A program made the translations under genes and the position numbers. Positions 1-11,500 of a DNA stretch of 51,080 nucleotides are shown in pieces. The stretch is from Nemertoderma westbladi (taxonomy: Eukaryota; Xenacoelomorpha; Nemertodermatida; Nemertodermatidae): positions 1 to 51,080 of the forward strand of contig JAUCBJ010003254.1 of NCBI GenBank assembly GCA_032718475.1, written 5' to 3'. How positions within the stretch are numbered: position 1 is the stretch's first letter; every line of letters starts with the position of its first letter. The notes below the pieces were generated by a model. It was not told where the DNA came from. It saw nothing but the letters and a program-made list of their open reading frames with translations, and ran no database searches.

Positions 1-2548
1 CAGATAAACGTGTTTCATTATTAATGGAGAAATGTTGAAAATCATGATCTTCACTCCAACGAAAGATTCCCTTAAAACTACTCTCAGAAGTAAAAGCACT
101 TTTACTTAATGCACAATGAAGATAATAATTATCTTTCACCAATGGGAATGGTATACCTCTGCCGTTATTATTTGGTTTACTTATAACGTATATGTTAGAA
201 TCTTCCATATAATCAATACTACGAATAGAGAAGCAACCTGGAATGAGTGCCTCCAGCAGTTTAGCTGCTTGGGTCTCTATTGGTTCATCTTCCAAATCTA
301 ATTCTCTATGAACATCTTCCAATTTCTCACGAAGATTAGTTACATACATTCCCCTTTGCTTTGCTGTACATCCAATAAATACAACATTCTTAAGGTATTT
401 GAGAAATATAGATTGTACAGGAGTCTTATGTTTATCTGCATTAAGAATACTAAGCATGATACGACAATGCATGACTGAATATGATACCATCTGTAAACGA
501 AGTCCATCTGGACATGGTAAATCTGGTTCTATGTTAATTTTCCAAGACTTTCTTCCAATAGGTATAGATGGAAGTATAAGAGGCATTTCATCCTGATAGA
601 TATCCTTGAAAGATAAGTTTTCAGATTCAGTCTCTTCAGTACCCTTGTTTAAAATTCTATCATGAATCTTAAAGCAGTCACTGATTTCCATATAAGTACT
701 ACCGTGTAAACTTTCGCGAATTATAGCATTTTCTGGAAGATCCCAATATTCCAGGAGTCTATCAATATATACCTTAGCAACATGTCGTCGACCATGACGG
801 ACATATTCCAGTACATCGGGACGATACTCCAGAGTGAGTCTATTAGACTCATCCAATGCAAGGTAAGGCTCGCTAACCTGATAATATATAGGGTCAAGAT
901 CGACCCAACAAGACGACAATCCATTATAGTTTCCCATGGCTTTAATAGTGCGAAAACCATGTTGATATGTTCCTTGGCGTGCAGTGCGCAATATATGTGG
1001 AGATATAGTTGCCATTGAAAATATATCTTGATCTGTTACAGGATTGTCAGGGGATGCAGGATTGTTTGGGAGATGGAAAAACTCCTTATTTGTACACTTG
1101 TGTTTCTTGCATATTAGGATGGACAACCCTTTGTCGGGATCGACAACCATACCCCCTGTTGCCTCTTTACCAAGTTCCTTGAACGAATAAGGCCAGTCTA
1201 GTCGAAAAGACTTTACGTGTTCAGGTTTAGCATTGAATATCTTAGGAATAGGAAAGCTATTTGCAAGGAAGTGATTAAAGCTTAATGGTTTACATTCCTC
1301 GATATACTGGGTGCAACCAAGACCACATACAACACTAGGATAGTAGCCCTCATTAAGAAGTTTTACTAACTTTCCAATATCTAGATCATTCATGGTATTT
1401 TTGTACACCATAAGTTCCTGGGTAAAGTCATTCACCACTGTCTTAGAAGGTTGAAGGTGTTGGCTGTTGATAATAAACCTCCAGCTGTCCCTCAATGTCT
1501 CAGGAAGCAAGTCCAGTAAATCGGAAGGTTTACCTAAGAATCCAGGAACTTTATTCATAAGACCACTATATATAAATGATGGCCAGCCACAACTCCAAAG
1601 AATTTGACTCTTTTCCGACCTTTTCAAATATGTGGCACATTCTTTGCAAAGAACATAATCATATTGATGAGATTGCAGGAGATATCCATATTCACGATTA
1701 CAAGTTTTATTTGACAATCGTAGATCAAGTGGATATGAAGATGTTTTGATACGTCGGCAATTTTCACATACATTTTCATTATGAAGGATTACTATGTCAT
1801 TGCCATCAATATCCATTGCTTCCTGATCATCATCATCCTCACTATCTGGCTCATCGTCACTACTATCTGACTCTTCATCAATGATTTCTGGAACCTCAAA
1901 GTTACGCATAGAATCATACTGAAGAGCAGCCTCATCCTCAAAATCACTCCAATCTAAAGCATCATCGCACTCAAGGTTTACTTCTGGTTGCAAAGCAGCT
2001 GGTTCTGCATTTGGAGATGCTGCAGTTGGTTGTTCTGTATTCCTAGATGTTGCAGTCGGATGGAGTGGTATTGGATTTATATTTGATGAACCTTGATCCA
2101 TTGACTGAAAACCATAATAATGTTGATGCTCATGGTGATGAGCAATCAAAACCTCAGGTGTACCAGGCATGCCTACGTGCTGAAAATGGATTCGACCAGA
2201 AATAGATTCTGAAGTAAGAACCACAAATAATCTACGATAGACTAAGCCAAGAGCTTCCAATATAATAGAATTACCAAAAACAGATTGATTAGTCAACTGA
2301 TTGACCAAATCATCATAAGTACGTGGTTCATACTCAGATGGACAATATTTAGGTGAAAATTTATCCTTATTGGAACGAAGAAATGTTTTTGCCCTTATCC
2401 TCATATCCCTTGGACATTCTGCTATTGTAGGATCAGAAATAAGGATTGCATTAAACATACAATTCCCATCACCTCGTACATCTTTAAGGATTAGGCCCTT
2501 AGAATTAGCTACCCTCTCGAATGCAGCACGAACATTTGTCTGTAGAGC
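1..2548 (-). CDS. Exon H: active-type OTU protease domain plus long unassigned C-terminal region (partial)
   Basis: The frame is open for 849 codons without a stop and continues off the window. The codon directly upstream in frame is TAG, overlapping the intron AG, so a splice acceptor at 2549-2550 is required. Exon residues 20-146 fit an OTU cysteine protease: GDGNCMFNAI holds the putative nucleophile Cys30, FGNSIILEALG matches the usual Trp/Phe-Gly...Leu-Glu-x-Leu helix, and HQHYYG holds the putative catalytic His143. OTU enzymes cleave ubiquitin linkages, and OTU domains also occur in some animal transposons. Next come a Thr/Pro/Ala-rich linker, a very acidic Asp/Glu/Ser stretch, then CENC and CKEC about 45 residues apart, which look like a zinc site. 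The remaining roughly 560 residues look globular (conserved-looking Trp, Gly and Cys; few repeats), but I do not recognise them. Introns were not seen inside this exon. Confidence 0.8.
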
Positions 2549-4050
2549 CTATAATAATAAATATATAATTATACATTATATATAATAATTATTTATTGCC
2601 ATATAAATCATTTATTGCTATAAAAATTAATATATACAATAATTATTTATTACTGCTTATTATTCAATGCTTCGGTAATTACTTAGATCCAAAGTAATTA
2701 TTTACTGCAGAAACATATATTTATTGTTGCAAAAATAAATATAGCAGCTAAAATAATTATTTACTTGATTAATAATTATTAATTTCTGAAATAATATGTA
2801 TGCTAAATTGATATAATTCCTTATTGCTGCAATATTTAATTAATAGTGCCATGCCATATAGAATAAAAAGATACTGTATTTCTAGAGTAACGTAACATAT
2901 GACATAGTAACATATTATATAATAGTGTATGAACCATGCCAAAAGGTTACATATTAATACAGCTAAACAGCTGTTGTATAAAATTAAACAATATGATGAT
3001 AGTGGAATAAGGAATAATTATTGTTGAATTGTATATCTGTTGAATGTATGCATCTGTCAGGTAAGCTCTTCAAGATATCAGAATCAAATGTGAAGTTAGT
3101 TGATCCAGTTGAGTTGTAATAGTTAGTTGATCCAGTTGAGGTGTATTAGTTAGTTGATCCAGTTGAGTTGTATTAGTTAGTTGATCCAGTTGAGTTGTAT
3201 TAATATCAATTATTTATAAAGATGTATAACAGCCTATCTATACTAATTGTAAAATTTACATTATAAATTCATATATAGAAATACATAATGTAATAAATAA
3301 GATATGAATGTAATAAAAGTAGTTACTTACCTGGCACAGGGGTTAACCATGATCAATGAATGTATATAGATTAATGCTGGTCAATGATTAGTTATTATAA
3401 AAAATGCTGTCTAATAAATAATTCCTGTAAAAAAAATACTATTCAAATTACAGGACATGATAAAGTGATGAATTTATTTTAATGATATGCTAATTAATGA
3501 TATGATTATGCTATATGATATGCTAATATTAATGATATGTTCATGAAGATGATATAATGAAATAATTTAATTTGGGGGGTTGTGCTATAGTTGTGATGAG
3601 CTATATAGAGAGTGTCCATTGGGTCTAGTTTCTTAGCATATAGTGTAATATAGGCAAATGACAATGTGTATCATGTGCATGTATGTTAGTATGTTTATAG
3701 TCCTTATGGATTTCAAAAATATTATTTGGAAACCCAACAACTAGAATGAAACATTGTTAGAAAAAATCAAAAAGTAGCTTTTTAAGTAATGGTATAAATT
3801 AATATTAAAGAAATCCATGCCTTAAGTTACTGACATTGGTTATAATTTTCAAAAATAAAGGTTAATTAATTAAAGACGTTTTTAGTGATTAAGCCCATGT
3901 TATACTATATGCTTCACTGACATGTGCCCAGCCAACAACATTAATAATATATATCATCTGATTCCGGGCAGAATTCATTTTGTGAAAATTTATAATAAAC
4001 AAAAAAAATATAAACAGATTTATTTCATTTTTTACATTTATTTTGTGTTT
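2549..4050. other. AT-rich intronic DNA
   Basis: This is AT-rich sequence with short homopolymer and TA-rich stretches and small imperfect repeats such as AATGATATG near 3460-3545. I found no supported exon. A donor-like CAG/GTAAGT at 3331 was considered and rejected. Confidence 0.5.
3096..3200. repeat. Short tandem repeat, about 27 bp x 4
   Basis: Four consecutive units share AGTTAGTTGATCCAGTTGAG followed by a 7-base tail (ttgtaat, gtgtatt or ttgtatt). The repeat lies in the G-H intron. Confidence 0.85.
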
Positions 4051-4054
4051 CTTT

Positions 4055-7000
4055 GAATGTCAGACTGTCTGTCTGTTTGAGTGTATGTCAAGTCTGTCTG
4101 TATGAATATCGATCCAGTCTCTGTCTGACTGTCGGTGCTGTCTGACTGAGTGCTGTCTGCCTGTCTATGGGCTATGTTTGTCTGTCTGTTGGCCATGTCT
4201 GTCTGTCTGTTGGCCATGTCTGTCTGTCTGTCGGTCCTGTCTGTCTCACTGTTGGTCCTGGCTAGTTATACAGAAAGACAGGACCTACAATCAGACACAC
4301 AGGTGCGACAAACAAAAACACAGGTCCGACAAACAGACAGACTAGACATCAGACCGGATCGATATTCAAACAGGACCGACTGTCACAGAGACAGCCACAA
4401 GAGTGATAGTCAGACAGACCGACCGACAGTCAGACAGACGGTCAACAGACAGACAGGACCTACAGTCAGTCAGACAGACAGGACCTACAGTCAGTCAGAC
4501 AGGACCTACAGTCAGACAGCCACAGGAGTGACAGTCACAGACATACCGACAGTCAGACAAGACAGACAATGTCAGACAATATACAGCACCTACAATCAGA
4601 CAGACATGACCACCGGTCATACAGAACCGACAGTCAAACAGCCACATGACTGATAGTCAGACAGACCTAGTCAGACAGACAGACAGACATGATCACCAGT
4701 CATAAAGGACCGACAGTCAAACAGCCACATGACTGATAGTCAGACCCGACAGACAGAACCGACAGTCAGACAACAGACTGGAACTACAGTCAGACAGAAA
4801 CATCATGTCTGTCTGTCTGTCTGACTGTCAGTTACACTCACTATCAGTCCTGTATAAATGTCTGACTGTCAGTCCAGTCTGTCTGTCCGACTATAGGTCC
4901 TGTCTGTCTGTATGACTGGTTTCATGTCTGTCTGACTGTCGATCCTGTCTGTAGTTATAACTGTCTGTATGACTGAGTTCCTGTCTGTATGACTATCGGT
5001 CCTGTCTATATGATCGATCCTGTCTGTCAATCCTGTCTATCTAACTGTATAGGCAATTTACTATTATAATATTCTCGGGTTATGCTAGTTGCTATATGCA
5101 TTGACACATATCTATGTCTGTATAACTGGAGGTCCTGGTGTCTGCATTGTCTGACTGTCAGTCCTGTCTACCTATCTGAATGTCCGTGGGTCTTCTGACT
5201 GTCTGACTGCCGATACTGTGTCTGACTGTAGGTCCTGTCTGTCTGTCGGGTCAATCAGACTCACTTTCGGTCCTGTCTATCTATCTAAATGTAGGTCTTG
5301 AGTGTCTGACTGTCAGTAACACTCACTATCGGTCCTGTATAAATGTCTGACTGTCGGTCCAGTCTGTCTGTCCGACTATAGGTCCTGTCTGTCTGTATGA
5401 CTGGTTTCATGACTGTCTGACTGTCGATCCTGTCTGTAGTTACTAACTGCCTGTATGACTGTAGTTCCTGTGTGTATGACTGTCGGTCGTCTATATGATC
5501 GATCCTGTCTGTCGATACTGTCTATCTGACTGTATATAGGCAATTTACTATTATAATATTCTCGGGTTATGCTAGTTGCTATATGCATTGACACATATCT
5601 ATGTCTGTATAACTGGAGGTCCTGGTGTCTGCATTGTCTGGAATGTCCGTGGGTCTCCTGACTGTCTGACTGCCGATACTGTGTCTGTCTGTAGGTCCTG
5701 TTGGGTCAATCAGACTCACTGTCGGTCCTGTCTATCTGTCTGAATGTAGGTCATGAGTGTCTGACTGTCAGTAACACTCACTATCGGTCCTGTATAAATG
5801 TCTGACTGTCAGTCCAGTCTGTCTGTCCGACTATAGGTCCTGTCTGTCTGTATGACTGGTTTCATGTCTGTCTGACTGTCGATCCTGTCTGTAGTTATAA
5901 CTGTCTGTATGACTGAGTTCCTGTCTGTATGACTGTCGGTCCTGTCTATATGATCGATCATGTCTGTCAATCCTGTCTATCTAACTGTATAGGCAATTTA
6001 CTATTATAATATTCTCGGGTTATGCTAGTTGCTATATGCATTGACACATATCTATGTCTGTATAACTGGAGGTCCTGGTGTCTGCATTGTCTGACTGTCA
6101 GTCCTGTCTACCTATCTGAATGTCCGTGGGTCTCCTGACTGTCTGACTGCCGATACTGTGTCTGACTGTAGGTCCTGTCTGTCTGTCGGGTCAATCAGAC
6201 TCACTTTCAGTCCTGTCTATCTGTCTGAATGTAGGTCTTGAGTGTCTGACTGTCAGTAACACTCACTATCGGTCCTGTATAAATGTCTGACTGTCAGTCC
6301 AGTCTGTCTGTCCGACTATAGGTCCTGTCTGTCTGTATGACTGGTTTCATCTGTCTGACTGTCGATCCTGTCTGTAGTTATTGTCTGTATGACTGAGTTC
6401 CTGTCTGTATGACTGTCGGTCCTGTCTATATGATCGATCCTGTCTGTCAATCCTGTCTATCTAACTGTATAGGCAATTTACTATTATAATATTCTCGGGT
6501 TATGCTAGTTGCTATATGCATTGACACATATCTATGTCTGTATAACTGGAGGTCCTGGTGTCTGCATTGTCTGACTGTCAGTCCTGTCTACCTATCTGAA
6601 TGTCCGTGGGTCTCCTGACTGTCTGACTGCCGATACTGTGTCTGACTGTAGGTCCTGTCTGTCTGTCGGGTCAATCAGACTCACTTTCAGTCCTGTCTAT
6701 CTGTCTGAATGTAGGTCTTGAGTGTCTGACTGTCAGTAACACTCACTATCGGTCCTGTATAAATGTCTGACTGTCAGTCCAGTCTGTCTGTCCGACTATA
6801 GGTCCTGTCTGTCTGTATGACTGGTTACATGTCTGTCTGACTGTCGATCCTGTCTATAGTTACTAACTGTCTGTATGACTGTAGTTCCTGTGTGTATGAC
6901 TGTCGGTCGTCTATATGATCGATCCTGTCCCTGTCTAGGCAATTTACTATTATAATATTCTCGGGTTATGCTAGTTGCAATATGCATTGACACATATATA

Positions 7001-7870
7001 TCTAAGTCGGTATAACTGGAGGTCCTGGTGTCTGCATTGTCTATCAGTCTTGTCTATCTATCTGAATGTCCGTGGGTCTCCTGACTGTCTGACTGCCGAT
7101 ACTGTGTCTGACTTTAGGTCCTGTTTGTCTGTCGGGTCAATCAGACTCACTGTCGGTCCTGTCTATCTGTCTGATTTGAATGTAGGTCCTGACTGTCAAG
7201 TCAGACTCAGTATCGGTCCTATCTATCTGTCTAACTAGCGGTCTGACCGTTTGTCTCAATTGTTTGACTGTCAGTCCTGTCTACTGTCTGACTGTGGGTC
7301 CTGTCTATCTGTCTTAACTGTCTGTCTTTGTCACTATCAACCCTTTCTGTCTGCATTATCTGACTGCCAGACCTGTTGTCCGACTGTCGGCCCTGCATGT
7401 CCGACTGTCGGCCCTGCATGTGTGACTGGCGGCCCTGCATGTGTGACTGGCGGCCCTGTTTGTCTGAATTGTCTGACTGTTAGCCCTGTCTACTGTCCGA
7501 CTGTTGGTATTGTCTGCCTGTACGTCTCAACTTCATGTCGGAATATCTTTTTGTTTGACTTTTTCTTTTTGAGGTCGTTTTGTTTCTGTATGTCTCTCTG
7601 ACTGTCGGTCCTGTCTGTCTGCGTCACTCAGTCCTGTCTCTCTGCCTAACTGTATGACTGTCTGCCCTGTCCGTCCGTCCGACTGTTGATGCAGTGCAAT
7701 TGTCTGAAAATCGTGTAAGGTCAGCATGTCTTACTTTCGTCGATCCTGTCCCTGACTGTTGGTACTGACCATTTCTGTTACTATGTCTGACACGCTCCTG
7801 TCCAATTGTCTGACAGTCGGTCGTGTCCATTTGTCTCACAGTCGGTCCTATCCGTCTGTCTGACAATACT
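4055..7870. repeat. CTGTCTGACTGT-type degenerate satellite with about 470 bp higher-order units
   Basis: The block is built from CTGT, CTGAC and GGTCCTGT words. Between about 4260 and 4800 the complementary sense (GACAGACAGT, CAGACAGAC) is on the plus strand, so orientation inverts inside the array. From 5.05 kb on, a higher-order unit recurs with an AT-rich insert beginning CAATTTACTATTATAATATT at 5054, 5541, 5994, 6474 and 6940, plus a diverged copy at 7877. Open frames here are by-products of low complexity. Confidence 0.9.
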
Positions 7871-8006
7871 GTATGTCAATTTACTATTATAATATTCTCG
7901 GAATATGTTTGATCATATATGCATTGATACATATATAATTGTAATGTTTGAAAAAAAAACAAGCAAAACATAAATTGACAAATAATTTAATTTGCATAAA
8001 ACTTAC

Positions 8007-8468
8007 CATTGATGGGACCCCGCCCGATGTTGAAGGCTGCGGAATGGCACTAGAAGGGTGAGTTGGTGCAGCCGGCGGGCGGGGTGTTGGTATCGATGGG
8101 CATGGTGTTCTAGTACGTAAAGTTCTGGGTGACGCACTGGGTGCGTGTCGCGTTGCACAAGGCGCAGTTGGCAACACTCCAGGTACGGAACTTGAAGTGT
8201 TAACAACCGCTGTTCTCGACTTATCGCCGGATGGACAAGGTATCGAGTTAAGTCCAACATCCGGTGTTGGACTTGATATAATATCCCTGCGTGATAAATC
8301 AACGTAAGGAGACAGTCGCCGCGATATAAATCGGGGAGGAGTATCCTTGCCAGACTTAGAATTAAGTCGGCGAATAGAGTCCTCGTCGAACCGAAATATG
8401 GGAGAATCTGTACGAGGACTCATAGTTGGGGTGGAGAAAGGGGTACAGGTTCCTGAACCAGTTGGATC
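8007..8468 (-). CDS. Exon G: Ser/Pro/Thr-rich linker, 154 codons
   Basis: A T-rich acceptor (ttattttag) precedes GATCCAAC, and the exon ends CCATCAATG before GTAAGT. It is 462 nt and phase 0 at both ends. The product is Ser/Pro/Thr/Arg-rich and probably disordered. SPRTDSPIF near its start resembles SPRAGSPIF in exon F, which suggests the two linkers share ancestry. The C-terminal part is very Pro-rich (TPRPPAAPTHPSS). The GC content is clearly above that of the flanking AT-rich and satellite DNA. No catalytic motif is visible. The following intron (5.46 kb) contains the CTGTCTGACTGT-type array and then AT-rich DNA. Confidence 0.7.
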
Positions 8469-8540
8469 CTAAAATAAAGATACAATTTCAAAGACTTAGT
8501 ACTTAGAAAATAAACAATTACTCGTCTTGATGTGAAACGC

Positions 8541-11500
8541 AACTTACTCCTTAGTTGACTTAGTTGGATGGGCAACTTAGTTGACTTAGATGGATGTGCA
8601 ACCTAGTTGACTTAGATGGATGTGCAACCTAGTTGACTTAGATGGATGTGCAACCTAGTTGACTTAGATGGATGTGCAACCTAGTTGACTTAGATGGATG
8701 TGCAACCTAGTTGACTTAGATGGATGTGCAACCTAGTTGACTTAGATGGATGTGCAACCTAGTTGACTTAGATGGATGTGCAACCTAGTTGACTTAGATG
8801 GATGTGCAACCTAGTTGACTTAGATGGATGTGCAACCTAGTTGACTTAGATGGATGTGCAACCTAGTTGACTTAGATGGATGTGCAACCTAGTTGACTTA
8901 GATGGATGTGCAACCTAGTTGACTTAGATGGATGTGCAACCTAGTTGACTTAGATGGATGTGCAACCTAGTTGACTTAGATGGATGTGCAACCTAGTTCA
9001 CTTAGATGGATGTGCAACCTAGTTCACTTAGATGGATGTGCAACCTAGTTGACTTAGATGGATGTGCAACCTAGTTGACTTAGATGGATGTGTAACCTAG
9101 TTGACTTAGATGGATGTGCAACCTAGTTGACTTAGATGGATGTGCAACCTAGTTGACTTAGATGGATGTGCAACCTAGTTGACTTAGATGGATGTGCAAC
9201 CTAGTTGACTTTGGATGTGCAACTTAGTTGACTTAATGTGCAAGTTGGATGTGCAACTTAGTTGACTTAGTTGGATGTGCAACTTAATTGACTTAGTTGG
9301 ATGTGCAACTTAATTGACTTAGTTGGATGTGCAACTTAATTGACTTAGTTGGATGTGCAACTTAGTTGACTTAGTTGGATGTGCAACTTAGTTGACTTAG
9401 TTGGATGTGCAACTTAATTGACTTAGTTGGATGTGCAACTTAATTGACTTAGTTGGATGTGCAACTTAATTGACTTAGTTGGATGTGCAACTTAGTTGAC
9501 TTAGTTGGATGTGCAACTTAGTTACTTAGTTGGATGTGCAACTTAGTTACTTAGTTGGATGTGCAACTTAGTTACTTAGTTGGATGTGCAACTTAGTTAC
9601 TTAGTTGGATGTGCAACTTAGTTACTTAGTTGGATGTGCAACTTAGTTGACTTAGTTGGATGTGCAACTTAATTGACTTAGTTGGATGTGCAACTTAGTT
9701 GACTTAGTTGGATGTGCAACTTAGTTGACTTAGTTGGATGTGCAACTTAGTTGACTTAGTTGGATGTGCAACTTAGTTGACTTAGTTGGATGTGCAACTT
9801 AGTTGACTTAGTTGGACGAGCAACTTAGTTGAATGTGCAACTTAGTTGACTTAGTTGAATGTGCAACTTAGTTGACTTAGTTGAATGTGCAACTTAGTTG
9901 ACTTAGTTGAATGTGCAACTTAGTTGACTTAGTTGAATGTGCAACTTAGTTGGATGTGCAACTAAGTTGGATGTGCAACTTAGTTGGATGTGCAACTTAG
10001 TTGGATGTGCAACTAAGTTGGATGTGCAACTAAGTTGGATGTGCAACTTAGTTGGATGTGCAACTTAGTTGGAAGTGCAACTTAGCTGGATGTGCAACTT
10101 AGTTGGATGTGCAACTTAGTTGCGATGTGCAACTTAGTTGACTTAGTTGGATGTGCAACTTAGTTGACTTAGTTGGATGCGCAACTTAGTTGGATGTGCA
10201 ACTTAGTTGACTTAGTTGGATGTGCAACTTAGTTGACTTAGTTGGATGTGCAACTTAGTTGCCTTAGCTGGATGTGCAACTTAGTTGACTTAGTTGGATG
10301 TGCAACTTAGTTGACTTAGTTGGATGTGCAACTTAGTTGACTTAGTTGGATGTGCATCTTAGTTGACTTAGTTGGATGTGCAACTTAGTTGACTTAGTTG
10401 GATGTGCATCTTAGTTGACTTAGTTGGATGTGCAACTTAGTTGAATGTGCAACTTAGTTGACTTAGTTGAATGTGCAACTTAGTTGACTTAGTTGAATGT
10501 GCAACTTAGTTGACTTAGTTGAATGTGCAACTAAGTTGGATGATGTGCAACTAAGTTGGATGTGCAACTTCGTTGGATGTGCAACTTCGTTGGATGTGCA
10601 ACTTCGTTGGATGTGCAACTTCGTTGGATGTGCAACTTCGTTGGATGTGCAACTTCGTTGAATGTGCAACTTCGTTGGATGTGCAACTTCGTTGGATGTG
10701 CAACTTCGTTGGATGTGCAACTTCGTTGAATGTGCAACTTCGTTGAATGTGCAACTTCGTTGGATGTGCAACTTCGTTGAATGTGCAACTTAGTTGGATG
10801 TGCAACTTCGTTGAATGTGCAACTTAGTTGGATGTGCAACTTCGTTGAATGTGCAACTTAGTTGGATGTGCAACTTAGATGGATGTACAACTTAGTTGGA
10901 TGTGCAACTTAGATGGATGTGCAACTTAGTTGGACTTAGTTGGATGTGCAACTTGCTAGACTTGGATGTGCAACTTGCTAGACTTGGATGTGCAACTTGC
11001 TAGACTTGGATGTGCAACTTGCTAGACTTGGATGTGCAACTTGCTAGACTTGGATGTGCAACTTGCTAGACTTGGATGTGCAACTTGCTAGACTTGGATG
11101 TGCAACTTGCTAGACTTGGATGTGCAACTTGCTAGACTTGGATGCGCAACTTGCTAGACTTGGATGCGCAACTTGCTAGACTTGGATGCGCAACTTGCTA
11201 GACTTGGATGTGCAACTTGCTAGACTTGGATGTGCAACTTGCTAGACTTGGATGTGCAACTTGCTAGAATTGGATGTGCAACTTGCTAGACTTGGATGTG
11301 CAACTTGCTAGACTTGGATGTGCAACTTGCTAGACTTGGATGTGCAACTTGCTAGACTTGGATGTGCAACATACTTGACTTGGATGTGCAACATACTTGA
11401 CTTGGATGTGCAACATACTTGACTTGGATGTGCAACTTACTTGACTTGGATGTGCAACTTGCTTGACTTGGATGTGCAACTTACTTGCTTGACTTGGATG

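Noticed and set aside
3331-3350. Possible 20-nt exon (ATGGTTAACC... before GTAAGT) upstream of exon H
   Set aside because: Splicing it to exon H shifts the frame and meets a stop within a few codons. Reading it in the needed phase has a TAA. Exon G to exon H fits in phase 0 without it.
4150-4653. 167-codon ORF in the CTGT/CAGA satellite
   Set aside because: Composed of SVCLLAM and QTD/RQT words from the satellite, with no support as a gene.
8003-8302. Alternative minus frame over exon G
   Set aside because: The frame used for exon G matches both splice sites and phase 0 and shares SPR..SPIF with exon F. The other frame does not.
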